A stretch of DNA of 51,578 nt from Alphaproteobacteria bacterium (lineage in GTDB: Bacteria; Pseudomonadota; Alphaproteobacteria; JAEULC01): NCBI GenBank assembly GCA_023150455.1, contig JAKLKW010000050.1, positions 1-51,578 on the forward strand, read 5' to 3'. Below, in pieces: positions 20,345 through 27,714 of the stretch. Every line of letters starts with the position of its first letter. Position 1 is the stretch's first letter. Below the pieces are notes generated by a model that did no database searches, was not told where the DNA came from, and was given only the letters and a program-made list of their open reading frames with translations. The translations under genes and the position numbers were made by a program.

Positions 20345-21341
20345 GCGGGGCGGCGCGGCGTTCGCGCCGCTGGGCTCGGAGCGCCTGACGCTGAGAAGGC
20401 TGGGGCCCGCCGACGCCGACGCCATCGCGCGCCTGGTCGACGACTGGGACATCATCAAGAACCTGTCCGACGCGCCCTATCCCTATCCGCCGGGCCTGGC
20501 GCAGCGCTGGATCGCGTCGACCCAGCGCGGCATCGACGAGCGCCAGGACTTCGCGCTCGGCATCGTGCCGCAAGGCCACAAGCATCCGATCGGCGCCATC
20601 CTCCTGCGCCAGAGCCAGCGCGAGCCGGGGGTGAACGGCGGTCGCGCGCGGCCCGGCTCGATCCGCTCGGCCGAGATCGGCTACTGGATCGGCCGCGACC
20701 ACTGGGGCAAGGGCTACGCGACCGAGTCGGTCAGGCGCATGCTGCGCTTCGCCTTCGACGAGCTCGGCCTCGACCGCGTCTGGGGCGCGGTCCTGATCGA
20801 CAATCCCGGCTCGTGCCGCGTGCTCGAGAAGGTCGGCTTCACGCGGCTGGGCGAATCGGAATACGACTTCCCCGCGCGCGGCGGCATGCGCCGCGTCCAT
20901 GTCTTCGCGATCGACCGCAAGGCGCTGGCGGCGACGCCGCCGCCGCGCATCGTGCTGGTCTCGGCCGTGGCGCTGGTCGACGCCGACGGCCGCGTGCTGC
21001 TGGCGCGCCGCCCGGCCGGCAAGCCGATGGCAGGCCTGTGGGAGTTCCCCGGCGGCAAGGTCGACGAGGGCGAGACGCCCGAGCGCGCGCTGATCCGCGA
21101 GCTGAGGGAGGAGCTCGGCATCGACGTCAGCGAAAGCTGCCTCGCGCCCTTCACCTTCGCCTCGCACCGCTACACCGAGTTCCATCTCCTCATGCCGCTC
21201 TACGTCTGCCGCGTCTGGAAGGGCACGGTCGTCCCGCACGAGGGCCAGGAGCTCGCCTGGGTCGAGCCCGCCCGCCTCGCCGACTACCCGATGCCCCCCG
21301 CCGACCGCCCGCTGGTCGCGATGATCCGGGACTTCCTCTGA
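20328..21341 (+). CDS. Fusion of GNAT acetyltransferase and MutT-type Nudix hydrolase
   Basis: A 337-residue two-domain protein. The N-terminal domain (about 12-190) is RimJ/RimL-like GNAT: '[18 protein letters not shown]', '[18 protein letters not shown]' and '[13 protein letters not shown]'. The C-terminal domain (about 203-337) is a MutT-like Nudix hydrolase with a perfect Nudix box from 'GGKVDEGE' to 'RELREELGI', preceded by '[19 protein letters not shown]', typical of 8-oxo-dGTP diphosphatases. MutT removes oxidised guanine nucleotides from the pool. The GTG start at 20328 lies inside argJ, so the two are translationally coupled. In related genomes as I remember them the two domains are usually separate genes at this position. 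Confidence 0.9.
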   Translation: MITAAKRGGAAFAPLGSERLTLRRLGPADADAIARLVDDWDIIKNLSDAPYPYPPGLAQRWIASTQRGIDERQDFALGIVPQGHKHPIGAILLRQSQREPGVNGGRARPGSIRSAEIGYWIGRDHWGKGYATESVRRMLRFAFDELGLDRVWGAVLIDNPGSCRVLEKVGFTRLGESEYDFPARGGMRRVHVFAIDRKALAATPPPRIVLVSAVALVDADGRVLLARRPAGKPMAGLWEFPGGKVDEGETPERALIRELREELGIDVSESCLAPFTFASHRYTEFHLLMPLYVCRVWKGTVVPHEGQELAWVEPARLADYPMPPADRPLVAMIRDFL

Positions 21342-21386
21342 CGATGCACGAGACGCCGGCGTGCGATGACGCGGCACAAAACAGGG

Positions 21387-21483
21387 AAAACAGGGGACAG
21401 ACCACGTTTTCTCCAGGAAAACAGGGGACAGACCACGTTTTCTCCAAAAAGACCGCAAAACAGGGGACAGACCACGTTTTCTC
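21387..21483 (+). repeat. Three direct repeats (28 bp) upstream of RAYT gene
   Basis: Copies at 21387-21414, 21418-21445 and 21457-21483 share the core ACAGGGGACAGACCACGTTT, separated by 3 and 11 bases. The same core occurs inverted downstream of the transposase gene (22269-22287 and 22321-22339). Spacing is far too short for CRISPR. Confidence 0.9.
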
Positions 21484-21538
21484 TTGCGGCGTTGCCGTGT
21501 CCTGCGTTCAATAGGCTGATCAGGGAGACGGAATCCGC

Positions 21539-22258
21539 ATGCCTCGACACGGGCGCTTCATGATGGCCGATGTGCCGGTTCACGTGATCCAGCGCGGCCA
21601 CAACCGGGCCGCATGCTTCTTCCATCCGGCCGATTATCGCTTCTATCTCGAGCAATTGGCCGAACTGGCGCCGCTGACCGGCTGCGCCGTGCACGCCTAC
21701 TGCCTGATGACCAATCACGTCCACCTGTTGCTGACGCCCGCGACGGCGATCGGCTGCGGTGCGCTGATGAAGCAACTGAGCCAGCGCTACGTGCAGCACG
21801 TCAATCGGACCTATCGGCGGAGCGGTACCTTGTGGGAGGGGCGGTTCCGCTCGTGCCTGACGCAGAGCGAGGACTACCTGCTGGCCTGCTATCGCTACAT
21901 CGAGCTCAACCCGGTGCGGGCCGAGATGGTCGCCCACCCGCGCGACTATGCCTGGTCGAGCTATCGACAGAACGGCCGGGGGATTGCCGGCGGCCCGGTC
22001 ACGCCGCACGAGCGCTACCTGGCGCTGGGCGCGGATGCGGCAGCGCGTGCCAAGGCCTATCGCGCGCTGTGCAGAGCCGTGCTCGATCCGGATGTCATCG
22101 ATCAGATCCGGCTCGCCACCAATGGCGGATTCGTGCTCGGCAACGCGCGCTTTCAAGAGCAGATCGGGAGGATGCTGGGCCGCCGCGTAGTGCGCGGCCA
22201 GCCAGGTCGGCCGCGGAAAACCGAAGATGCCCGATCAGGTCTCGCCTACGAGGGATGA
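21539..22258 (+). CDS. REP-associated tyrosine transposase (RAYT, Y1/IS200-like)
   Basis: A 239-residue HUH-type Y1 transposase. The metal-binding HUH pair is in 'YCLMTNHVHLLLTP' (about residue 60) and the catalytic tyrosine is likely in 'CYRYIELNPVRAEMV'. 'RYVQHVNRTYRRSGTLWEGR' is a family hallmark. These enzymes nick single-stranded DNA at hairpin-forming repeats; several are vertically inherited and act on REP elements. The last residues (from 'GLAYEG') are encoded within a 52-bp tandem duplication, so the C-terminus may be repeat-derived. It sits between two conserved chromosomal blocks. Confidence 0.9.
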   Translation: MPRHGRFMMADVPVHVIQRGHNRAACFFHPADYRFYLEQLAELAPLTGCAVHAYCLMTNHVHLLLTPATAIGCGALMKQLSQRYVQHVNRTYRRSGTLWEGRFRSCLTQSEDYLLACYRYIELNPVRAEMVAHPRDYAWSSYRQNGRGIAGGPVTPHERYLALGADAAARAKAYRALCRAVLDPDVIDQIRLATNGGFVLGNARFQEQIGRMLGRRVVRGQPGRPRKTEDARSGLAYEG

Positions 22259-22341
22259 AAGGAAAAGCGTGGTCTGTCCCCGGTTTTGTGGTCTCGCCTA
22301 CGAGGGATGAAAGGAAAATCGTGGTCTGTCCCCGGTTTTCC
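22238..22341 (+). repeat. 52-bp tandem duplication at the 3' end of the RAYT gene
   Basis: Bases 22238-22289 are repeated at 22290-22341 with very few differences. Each copy contains 'GGTCTCGCCTACGAGGGATG' (which supplies the RAYT stop codon) and an inverted copy of the GGGGACAGACCAC core. A further shortened CTGTCCCCGGTTTT follows at 22342-22355. Confidence 0.85.
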
Positions 22342-22455
22342 CTGTCCCCGGTTTTCAGTTTTCCGGTTTCGGCCTCCCCGGTTTCGGCCGCGGTTTCCCC
22401 CGGTTTTCAGCGAAAGCGCGCGCGGCCGTGAACGAACCGGAACGCCGGGCGCCGC

Positions 22456-22779
22456 CTACTTCTTCTCCATGCTCTGGATGAATTCGATCAGGTCCTCGAT
22501 GTCCTGGCGCGTCAGGCGGAACTGCGGCATCGGCGGGTGCGGCTGGAACAGGTAGGCGCGCAGCGCCTCCGGCGTCATGCGCTTGTTGATCTCGGGGAAG
22601 GTCGGCGCGTCCACGAGCGCGGCCTTCTGCTCGTTGCCGATCAGGTGGCAACCGACGCACCACGTGTCGGCGGTGCGCCGTCCGGCGGCGGCGTCGCCGG
22701 CCGCGAACGCGGGCGCGGCCGAGGCAGCAAGGGCGGCCAGCGCGACGAGCAGGGTCGGAATCGGGCGGCTCGAGGACAT
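22456..22779 (-). CDS. Exported monohaem class I cytochrome c
   Basis: A 107-residue c-type cytochrome. The signal peptide (about 1-26, 'LLVALAALAASAAPAFA') targets it to the periplasm. The haem is attached at C41-V-G-C44-H45 and the likely axial methionine is M84 in 'HPPMPQF'. It would act as a small electron carrier; the partner is unknown. GGAG lies about 8 bases before the ATG. The methyltransferase gene upstream is on the same strand, 64 bases away. Confidence 0.88.
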   Translation of the reverse strand: MSSSRPIPTLLVALAALAASAAPAFAAGDAAAGRRTADTWCVGCHLIGNEQKAALVDAPTFPEINKRMTPEALRAYLFQPHPPMPQFRLTRQDIEDLIEFIQSMEKK

Positions 22780-22843
22780 TCGTGTTCTCCGTCAGGGATT
22801 TCGCTCATTCAACCGGCAACGGCCGGGCGGGCATTGACCCATA

Positions 22844-23797
22844 TCAAGCCGAACGCGCCTTGTCTCCGGCCGGTTTCTCGCCGGCCGATTTCTCCGTCGT
22901 GCCCAGCGCCTCGGCCAGGCGGCGCTGCGCGCTGCCGGGCTTGAGGGCCTTGGGCTGGTCGGCGTGCGGCGACCAGCCCGTCAGATACAGCACCTGGAAC
23001 CGTGCGGCCACCCGCCCGTCGCTCTCGGCGTGGCGGCGGCCATAGATCTCGGCCGCGCGCAGCAGCGTCGCGCGCGTGATCGGGCGGCGCGGCCGCGCGA
23101 GGAGGGCGTTGCTCTCGCCCATGCCGCGCAGGTCGCGCATCAGCGCCAGCGCGTTCTCGTAGGTGACGGTGATGGTGTCGGCGTCCGCCACCGGCAGCGC
23201 GAAGCCGGCGCGCTGCAGCAGGCCCGCGGCGTCGCGCAGATCGGTGAAGGGCAAGACGCGCGGACCGGCGCCGCCGCTGGTCTCGCTTTCCGCCTCCAGC
23301 ATCGCCTGGCGCAGCTCGCCGAGCGTGCCCAGGCCGAACAGGGCGCCGAGGAACAGCCCGTCCGGCCTCAAGGCGCGGCGGATCTGCAGCAGCGCGCCGG
23401 GCAGGTCGTTGACCCAGTGCAACGTGAGACAGCTGAGGATCGCATCGAACGTCGCCGGACCGAAGGGCATGGCCTCCTCGTCGGCCACCACCACGGGACC
23501 GTGCGCGGCCGCGCGGCGCGCCAGGCGCTCCGACAGCTCCGCCTGCACCAGCGTGGCGATGCCGCCGCGTCCGCGCAGCACGGAGCCCAGGATCCCGCCG
23601 CGCGCGCCGAGATCGAGCGCAAGGGGAAAGCGGCGCGTCGTGTCGTCCAGCCGGTCGGCCAGGCGGTCGGCCACCTCGCGGAACAGGAAGTCGTGGCGCG
23701 CGGACGAAGCGGCCCAGCGGTCGCGCCGCGCCCGCACCAGGCGCCGGTCGAAGACGCGCAGGCCTTCCGGCAGGTCGGCGGGAAAGGCGTCGCTCAT
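22844..23797 (-). CDS. SAM-dependent methyltransferase-fold protein, BioC/NDUFAF5-like
   Basis: A 317-residue class I methyltransferase-fold protein. The family cues are 'VFDRRLVRARRDRWA' at the start, motif I 'ALDLGARGGILGSVL', 'DAILSCLTLHWVNDLPGAL' and the C-terminal 'ALMRDLRGMGESNAL'. NDUFAF5 relatives hydroxylate an arginine of complex I in mitochondria and BioC methylates malonyl-ACP; which applies here is open. Motif I lacks the usual GCG, reading GARGG. The frame stays open far upstream, but that region is antisense to a real gene, so I start at 23797. A ComF-grxC linkage is common for this family. Confidence 0.82.
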   Translation of the reverse strand: MSDAFPADLPEGLRVFDRRLVRARRDRWAASSARHDFLFREVADRLADRLDDTTRRFPLALDLGARGGILGSVLRGRGGIATLVQAELSERLARRAAAHGPVVVADEEAMPFGPATFDAILSCLTLHWVNDLPGALLQIRRALRPDGLFLGALFGLGTLGELRQAMLEAESETSGGAGPRVLPFTDLRDAAGLLQRAGFALPVADADTITVTYENALALMRDLRGMGESNALLARPRRPITRATLLRAAEIYGRRHAESDGRVAARFQVLYLTGWSPHADQPKALKPGSAQRRLAEALGTTEKSAGEKPAGDKARSA

Positions 23798-23938
23798 GGC
23801 GCCCGAGTCTAGTGCGCGTTGATCCGCGCACCAACATCTGGGTTGGCGCCCTTCGATGCGCTCAGGGGGATCAGCGGCCGCCGAGGCCGATACGGCGCGG
23901 TTTGCGAAGGCTGACCCGTCTTGCCATGATCGGCGGCA

Positions 23939-25549
23939 ATGGCGGGGGACATGGGCGAGCGCCGCTTCCGGCCGCGGCATCTGGGGATCGGCGCCGGCAT
24001 CGCGCTCGCCGCGCTCGGCGCGGTCTGGGCCGCCGGGTTCCGCGGCTTCATGCCGCTCGACCAGTCGATCGTCTGGGACGCCGCGTGGCGGCTCGGCGGC
24101 GGCCAGGCGCCCTTCGCCGACTTCCTGATGCCGAACGGCGTCGTGCCGGCGTTGATCCAGGCGGCGCTGTTCGCCGCGTTCGGCGTGTCGTGGACCAGCT
24201 ACGTGCTGCATGCCGCGCTCGCGAACGCGCTGTTCGCCGTGCTGGTCTTCGCCTTGCTTGCGCGCGTGTTCGGCCGCTGCGGCCCGGCGGCTCTCTACGC
24301 GCTCGCCGCCGCGGCAATGTTCTACCCGCCGATGGGCACGCCGTACATGGACCATCACGCCGTGCTGTTCTCGGCGCTGCTGATCGTGCTGGCCGCGTGG
24401 GACGGCATGCGGCCGCGTCCGGTCGCATGGGTCTGGCTCGTGCTGCCGCCGGTCGCCGCGCTGGCGCTCTTGTCCAAGCAGACGCCGTCGCTCTGGGCGC
24501 TGCTTTGGGCCGGCGCGATGCTGGTGCTGCCGGCGTGGCGCCGCGGGCATGCGCCGCCGGCCAGCATCGCGGCCCTCGCGCTGGGCGCCGTGGCCGCTCT
24601 GGCCGGGTCCTGGGCGCTGCTGGCCTGGTCCGGCGCGACCCTCGAGGACGCTCGGCTGTCGCTGATCGGCCTGCCGGGCGAGATCGGCAGGGAGCGCCTG
24701 TCCTGGTCCTGGATCGCGCCGCGGCTCGGCGACCTGGCGAAGCCGGGACTGCTGGTTGTCGTCGCCGCGCTCGCCCTGTGCTGGCGGGGGCTGCGGCGCT
24801 CCGACGCGGACCTCGTCCTGCTTGCGGCGGCGACCGGACTGATCGTCATCGCCGCTCTTCATATCCTCCTGACCGACAACAGCCCGTGGTTCGCCCTGGG
24901 CATGTTGCCGCTGGCCGCGGGCCTCGCGCACGCGCTCGCCGAGCGGCGCCTGGCGGCGCAGGCGGGGCTTCGCCGCCATCTCGGCTGGATGATCGGCCTT
25001 GTCACGGCGGCGCAGGCCACGGCCCTGCTGGTCGACACCGTGCGCACCCGCGCGGCCAACGAGCTGCGCCGCGCCGACTGGGCCGCGGCCGCGCGCGGCG
25101 AGAGCATCGACCGGCGCCTTGCCGGGCTTGCCTGGGTGCTGCCGCCGGCGGTCGCACGCGACGCCGGCGGCGAGACGACGGGCGGGGCATACCATGCGCT
25201 GCTGCAGCACCTGCGCGCACGGAAAGGCGGCTTCGTGCTGATCGGCGACGCGACGGTTCTCTATGCGCTGGCCGGCCGGCCTTCGGCGTTTCCGGCGCTG
25301 TGGTTCCATCCGGGGCTCACCTATCCGCGCGTGGATCATCCCGCCCGACCGGCATTCGACGTGAAGCTGGTGCGCGCGCTGGAACGGCACGACGTGCGCA
25401 TGATCGTGGTCGACGGCAATCGCACCTGGGCCGGTGCGCGCGCCGCGGAGTTCGGACCGATCGCCGCGTGCCTGGCGCGCGCCACCGAGACCACGACGAT
25501 CGGACGGTTCCGCATCGTCGCGGTTCCGGCGGGTTGCCGCGGCGGCTAG
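23939..25549 (+). CDS. Polytopic membrane protein, GT-C glycosyltransferase-like
   Basis: A 536-residue protein with about ten hydrophobic segments between residues 15 and 365 and a soluble C-terminal part. An acidic residue in the first outer loop ('MPLDQSIVWDAAWRLGGG') followed by 'FLMPNGVVPALIQAALF' resembles the GT-C fold of PMT/ArnT-like glycosyltransferases that use polyprenyl-phosphate sugars. I cannot name a donor or acceptor. The start could be 23939 or the ATG at 23951. It starts 141 bases from the divergent methyltransferase gene and ends 10 bases before ComF. Confidence 0.65.
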   Translation: MAGDMGERRFRPRHLGIGAGIALAALGAVWAAGFRGFMPLDQSIVWDAAWRLGGGQAPFADFLMPNGVVPALIQAALFAAFGVSWTSYVLHAALANALFAVLVFALLARVFGRCGPAALYALAAAAMFYPPMGTPYMDHHAVLFSALLIVLAAWDGMRPRPVAWVWLVLPPVAALALLSKQTPSLWALLWAGAMLVLPAWRRGHAPPASIAALALGAVAALAGSWALLAWSGATLEDARLSLIGLPGEIGRERLSWSWIAPRLGDLAKPGLLVVVAALALCWRGLRRSDADLVLLAAATGLIVIAALHILLTDNSPWFALGMLPLAAGLAHALAERRLAAQAGLRRHLGWMIGLVTAAQATALLVDTVRTRAANELRRADWAAAARGESIDRRLAGLAWVLPPAVARDAGGETTGGAYHALLQHLRARKGGFVLIGDATVLYALAGRPSAFPALWFHPGLTYPRVDHPARPAFDVKLVRALERHDVRMIVVDGNRTWAGARAAEFGPIAACLARATETTTIGRFRIVAVPAGCRGG

Positions 25550-25559
25550 AGTCGCGGCG

Positions 25560-26321
25560 ATGGAAGGGCGGGCGACCAGCTGGATCTCCCGCGCCCGGTC
25601 GGCCGGGCGCTGGACGCTCGACGCGCTCCTGCCGCCGCGCTGCCTCGCCTGCGGCCTCGTGGTCGACGATCCGGGCACGCTGTGCGCCTCGTGCTGGGAC
25701 AAGGCCGGCTTCATCGCGCCGCCGCATTGCCGGCGCTGCGGCCTGCCGTTCGACCTGGCGGACGCGGCGGCGGGCCTCGAATGCGCGTCCTGCGTCGCCG
25801 ACCGGCCCGCGTTCGACCGCGCCCGCGCCGCCATGCGCTACGGCGACGGCGCACGCGCGCTGGTGCTGCGCTTCAAGCACGCCGACGCGACGCATGCCGC
25901 GCCGGGCGTCGCGCGCTGGATGGCGCGCGCCGGGGCCGAGCTGCTGGCCGATTGCGACCTGATCGCGCCGGTGCCGCTGCATCGCTGGCGCCTCTTGTGG
26001 CGGCGCTACAACCAGTCGGCCCTGCTGGCGCTCGAGCTCGGCCGCATCGCCGGCCGCCCGGTCGTCGCCGACCTGCTGCTGCGCCGCCGCGCGACGCCGT
26101 CGCAGGGCCGGCTCGACCGCGCCCGCCGCCGCGCCAACGTGGCGTCCGCCTTCGCGGTGCGGCCGCGCCATCTGCCGGGCCTCAAGGACCGGCGCGTCCT
26201 CCTGGTCGACGACGTCATGACCACCGGGGCCACGGTCGACGAATGCGCGCGCACGCTGAAACGCGCCGGCGCCGCTTCCGTTGACGTCCTGACGCTGGCG
26301 CGCGTGGCACGCGAATTGTAA
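25560..26321 (+). CDS. ComF family protein (phosphoribosyltransferase fold)
   Basis: A 253-residue ComF-like protein. The N-terminal zinc-finger region has paired cysteines ('RCLACG', 'LCASCW', 'HCRRCG', 'ECASCV'). The C-terminal domain shows the PRPP-binding motif 'VLLVDDVMTTGAT' and 'YNQSALLALELG', 'ATPSQGRLDRARRRANV'. ComF supports DNA uptake in competent bacteria, but homologues occur widely and may have other nucleotide-related roles. The ATG at 25560 follows the membrane-protein gene by 10 bases. Its 3' end overlaps a 19-bp tandem duplication. Confidence 0.92.
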   Translation: MEGRATSWISRARSAGRWTLDALLPPRCLACGLVVDDPGTLCASCWDKAGFIAPPHCRRCGLPFDLADAAAGLECASCVADRPAFDRARAAMRYGDGARALVLRFKHADATHAAPGVARWMARAGAELLADCDLIAPVPLHRWRLLWRRYNQSALLALELGRIAGRPVVADLLLRRRATPSQGRLDRARRRANVASAFAVRPRHLPGLKDRRVLLVDDVMTTGATVDECARTLKRAGAASVDVLTLARVAREL

Positions 26322-26340
26322 CGTGGCAGGCGAATTGTAT
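26303..26340 (+). repeat. 19-bp tandem duplication over the comF stop
   Basis: Units 26303-26321 and 26322-26340 differ at one internal base (CACGCG versus CAGGCG) and at the last base. The first copy encodes the last ComF residues and stop; the second repeats them out of use. It looks like a recent slippage event. Confidence 0.8.
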
Positions 26341-26424
26341 GCGTAGGCATGCAATCGCCGCAGTGGCCGAGTCGCGCGACTTGCGACAAGATGGCGACAT
26401 TTGCGGCAGCGAAGCGGGCAATTC

Positions 26425-26691
26425 ATGGCCAAGGTCGAGATCTACAGCTCCTGGATGTGCGGCTACTGCGCGCGCGCCAAGGCGCTGCTCCAGCGCAAGG
26501 GAGTCACGTTCGAGGAGATCGACGTGCTCGAGCATCCGGAGCGCCGCGCCGAGATGCGCCAGCGCGCCGGCGGGCGCAACACCGTGCCGCAGATCTTCAT
26601 CGACGGCATGCACGTGGGCGGCAGCGACGACCTGCACGCGCTCGACGCCGCCGGCAAGCTCGACCCGATGCTGAAGGGCGCGGCCGCCTGA
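26425..26691 (+). CDS. grxC: Glutaredoxin 3
   Basis: An 88-residue glutaredoxin. The active site is C12-G-Y-C15 in 'SSWMCGYCARAKALL', and the glutathione-binding 'NTVPQIFIDGMHVGGSDDL' is intact. It reduces disulfides and glutathionylated proteins with glutathione in the cytoplasm. The active site is CGYC rather than the CPYC of E. coli GrxC; alphaproteobacterial forms with a glycine are known. I chose the ATG at 26425, directly ahead of 'AKVEIYSS'; an in-frame start 8 codons earlier adds no conserved sequence. The comF-grxC linkage is conserved in the class. Confidence 0.92.
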   Translation: MAKVEIYSSWMCGYCARAKALLQRKGVTFEEIDVLEHPERRAEMRQRAGGRNTVPQIFIDGMHVGGSDDLHALDAAGKLDPMLKGAAA

Positions 26692-26697
26692 CGTCGC

Positions 26698-27405
26698 TCA
26701 GGGGCGCCGCCGCCTGACACCCCGCAGAAACGCCTCCATGTGAAACCGCGCCTGGTCCGGCGCCGGCGCCATTTCCGGCGCCACCGGGCAGGCAAGCCGC
26801 GCCCGGCAGCCGCGCCCCAGGCAGCCGGCGCCCGCCGGGCTCTCCACATGCGCCGCGCAACGCGCGACGTCGTAGCCGCCCGGCGCGAACGCGCCGACTG
26901 GACAGGTGCTCAGGCACGGCTTGTCCACGCAGGTCGCGCAGGGCGACGGCGCGCGATCGCGTGGCGGCAGGTCCAGCCGCTCGGCGAAGGCCAGCGCCGC
27001 GCGATAGCCGTGCCACAGCCCGTAGTCGGGATGCACCAGGATGCCGAGCGGCGAGGGGAACACGTCGTCGGCGCGCATGGCCCAGCGCTGGAACGGCAGA
27101 TGCGGCGGCGCGCCGAAGGGATAGAGCGCCGCGGCGCCGACCCGCCGCGCCAGCGGATCGATCATCGCGCGGGTCCAGTCGTCCAGCGGGTCCGCCCCGG
27201 CGCAACGATGGCGCGATGCGGCGAAGACACGCCACATCGGGTCGCCGCCGCTTCCGCCGACATTGCCGATCATGAGCACGGTCGATGCCGCGCCGCCATC
27301 CGGCATCGCCGGCACGCCGTCGTCGCTGCCCGGGTGAAAGCCGCCCCGCAGGACCAGGCCCAGGGCCGCGACGGCATCGGCGATCGCCTGCACGGTCTTC
27401 ATCAT
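26698..27405 (-). CDS. Ferredoxin-like 4Fe-4S protein
   Basis: A 235-residue soluble protein with two cysteine clusters in its C-terminal part: 'CATCVDKPCLSTCPVGAF' (about 155-172) and, about 10 residues later, CxxH...C...C...CP ('CLGRGCRARLACP'). The first is a clear 4Fe-4S motif; the second has non-standard spacing. The N-terminal part has 'LMIGNVGGSGGDPMWRVFA' and 'HPDYGLWHGYRAALAF'. It resembles the ferredoxin half of epoxyqueuosine reductase (QueG) in layout but lacks its cobalamin domain. The electron partner is unknown. Its stop lies 7 bases from the convergent grxC stop. Confidence 0.75.
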   Translation of the reverse strand: MMKTVQAIADAVAALGLVLRGGFHPGSDDGVPAMPDGGAASTVLMIGNVGGSGGDPMWRVFAASRHRCAGADPLDDWTRAMIDPLARRVGAAALYPFGAPPHLPFQRWAMRADDVFPSPLGILVHPDYGLWHGYRAALAFAERLDLPPRDRAPSPCATCVDKPCLSTCPVGAFAPGGYDVARCAAHVESPAGAGCLGRGCRARLACPVAPEMAPAPDQARFHMEAFLRGVRRRRP

Positions 27406-27714
27406 GGGCGAAGATTACCACCGGCTTCTTTGACTCGGCTGTTCTCGCTGCGCTAGACTTTTCAACCGAGACGGGAGGATCGCCGGAAAACGGCGAACAG
27501 GTGCGCAGGCGGACGTCCGAGCGCATAGAATAAGAACAAGTTTTCGACAGCAGATTCGCAAGCACAGCGCCGGGCATCGCCGGTCGTCCACATCCCGGCC
27601 GCGTCGTCCGCCATAGCAACGCCCACCTGCTCGCCCGATCTTTGGCTTCGCGGCGGACCTCCCGCGCTTGGGCACAGGCTCGCGTCCAACAATCGGACCT
27701 AGGGAGGACGGATC
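27406..27714. other. 309-base intergenic region upstream of the ABC operon
   Basis: This divergent region holds the likely operon promoter at 27430-27459 and a GGGAGGA ribosome-binding site just before the ATG at 27715. Between them is a leader of about 250 bases with an AT-richer patch (27525-27550). I see no small gene or recognisable riboswitch, but the leader is long enough to contain a regulatory element. Confidence 0.55.
27430..27459 (+). promoter_or_regulatory. Candidate promoter of the ABC operon (TTGACT-18-TAGACT)
   Basis: TTGACT (27430-27435) and TAGACT (27454-27459) are separated by 18 bases. Each element differs from consensus at one or two bases. Transcription would start near 27466. 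Confidence 0.45.

Larger units (their letters stand above)
21387..22359 (+). mobile_element. RAYT module: transposase gene plus flanking REP-like repeats
   Basis: The single-domain Y1 transposase gene is bracketed by three upstream copies and two full, one partial inverted downstream copies of the GGGGACAGACCACG core. This layout is typical of RAYT loci, where the transposase is domesticated or mobilises short repeats rather than a full insertion sequence. No terminal IS ends or target duplication are evident. Confidence 0.7.

Noticed and set aside
21387-21483. CRISPR array
   Set aside because: Three near-identical repeats but spacers of 3 and 11 bases, inverted copies downstream, and no cas genes; this is a RAYT-associated repeat cluster.
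23798-25834. Long upstream extension of the methyltransferase frame (minus strand)
   Set aside because: The extra ~680 residues are Arg/Gln-rich, antisense to the GT-C-like and comF genes, and have no homology features.
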